From: Salinirussus sp.
GTDB lineage: Archaea > Halobacteriota > Halobacteria > Halobacteriales > Haloarculaceae
Length of the DNA: 12,809 nt
Direction: 5' to 3'
NCBI GenBank assembly: GCA_028275005.1
Contig: JAQCNN010000214.1
Span: 1-12,809, forward strand
The translations under genes and the position numbers were made by a program. Shown in pieces: positions 12,564 through 12,809 of this stretch (its first letter is position 1; each line of letters begins with the position of its first letter). Below the pieces are notes generated by a model. The model had not been told where the DNA came from. It ran no database searches and worked only from the letters and a program-made list of their open reading frames with translations.

Positions 12564-12809
12564 CTACCGGGACCGACGGGGCTGGCTGTCCCGTTCGCGC
12601 TGCTGTTCGGGCAGGTCGACCTCGTCGGGGGCAGGCATCCAGAAATAGTCGAAGGTGACCCCGACAGCCATCGGGAGGATGACCGTCACACCGAACACCG
12701 CTGTTGGGCTCCCGAGGTTCGGCCCGACGCCGAGGCTACCAATAGCGAGTGTGAGCACGACCAGCAACAGCGGGACGAGGAGGACGATGTAGAGTCCACT
12801 TCCCCACCC
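12564..12809 (-). CDS. Small membrane protein with two visible helices, 5' end outside the window
   Basis: The frame stays open to the right edge with no start codon needed, so 81 C-terminal residues are visible and the beginning is missing; a TTG at 12767 is only internal. The visible part has one hydrophobic helix (GLYIVLLVPLLLVVLTLAIG), a short loop GVGPNLGSP, a second helix (AVFGVTVILPMAVGVTFDYF), then a hydrophilic tail with PAPDEVDLPEQQ and a basic end QPRRSR. I do not recognise a named family. Many haloarchaeal genomes carry such small integral membrane proteins near housekeeping genes. It converges on tmk with 16 bases between the stop codons. Confidence 0.7.
   Translation of the reverse strand, partial: GWGSGLYIVLLVPLLLVVLTLAIGSLGVGPNLGSPTAVFGVTVILPMAVGVTFDYFWMPAPDEVDLPEQQRERDSQPRRSR

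Noticed and set aside
1..12809. CRISPR arrays, tRNA or rRNA genes, toxin-antitoxin or other defence genes, integrase or transposase genes
   Set aside because: No regularly spaced repeats, cloverleaf-like segments or matching protein motifs were found on either strand; apart from the small inverted-repeat element the window looks like core chromosome.

Overview
The window is GC-rich chromosomal DNA from a halophilic archaeon (class Halobacteria). The evidence is: strongly acidic predicted proteins; a tubulin-like CetZ gene; split cofG and cofH genes for coenzyme F420; two small protein families that I know only from haloarchaea; and start codons that mostly lie 25-30 bases after a TATA-like box with no Shine-Dalgarno sequence, which is the haloarchaeal leaderless pattern. 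I cannot name the genus. Coding density is high, no gap without a gene exceeds about 165 bases, and I see no tRNA, rRNA, CRISPR array, transposase or prophage gene.

Left part (1-2436). A helicase-like gene runs off the left edge on the minus strand. Directly upstream of its promoter is a 79-bp inverted-repeat element flanked by a hexamer direct repeat, which looks like a small non-autonomous transposon (MITE). It abuts the stop codon of a small double-CXXC zinc-binding protein gene. Next come a 56-residue acidic haloarchaeal microprotein (DUF5786-like) and, divergently, a DUF5784-like protein whose C-terminal half has the layout of a PD-(D/E)XK nuclease fold with an altered catalytic triad. 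A rhomboid protease gene converges on it with a 24-base overlap.

Middle part (2502-7560). An acyl-CoA synthetase (minus) and an MFS transporter (plus) diverge from a common intergenic region. They are followed by cofH (plus) with a clear promoter of its own, then a Tat-exported lipoprotein of unknown function.

Right part (7671-12809). cofG, cofC and cetZ are all on the minus strand, so transcription runs cetZ to cofC to cofG. CofH and CofG together make the deazaflavin chromophore Fo, and CofC activates the phospho-acid side-chain precursor, so three of the F420 biosynthesis steps lie within about 4 kb, next to a cytoskeletal gene of the CetZ1 type. After cetZ come an NDUFA9-like NAD(P)-binding protein (minus), thymidylate kinase (plus) and the 3' end of a two-helix membrane protein cut by the right edge.

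Most of this is ordinary housekeeping sequence. The parts most worth a second look are the inverted-repeat element at 103-193, a solo exact copy of its 12-bp core at the cofC stop codon, the nuclease-like DUF5784 protein, and several dyad sequences placed at promoters or transcript ends.
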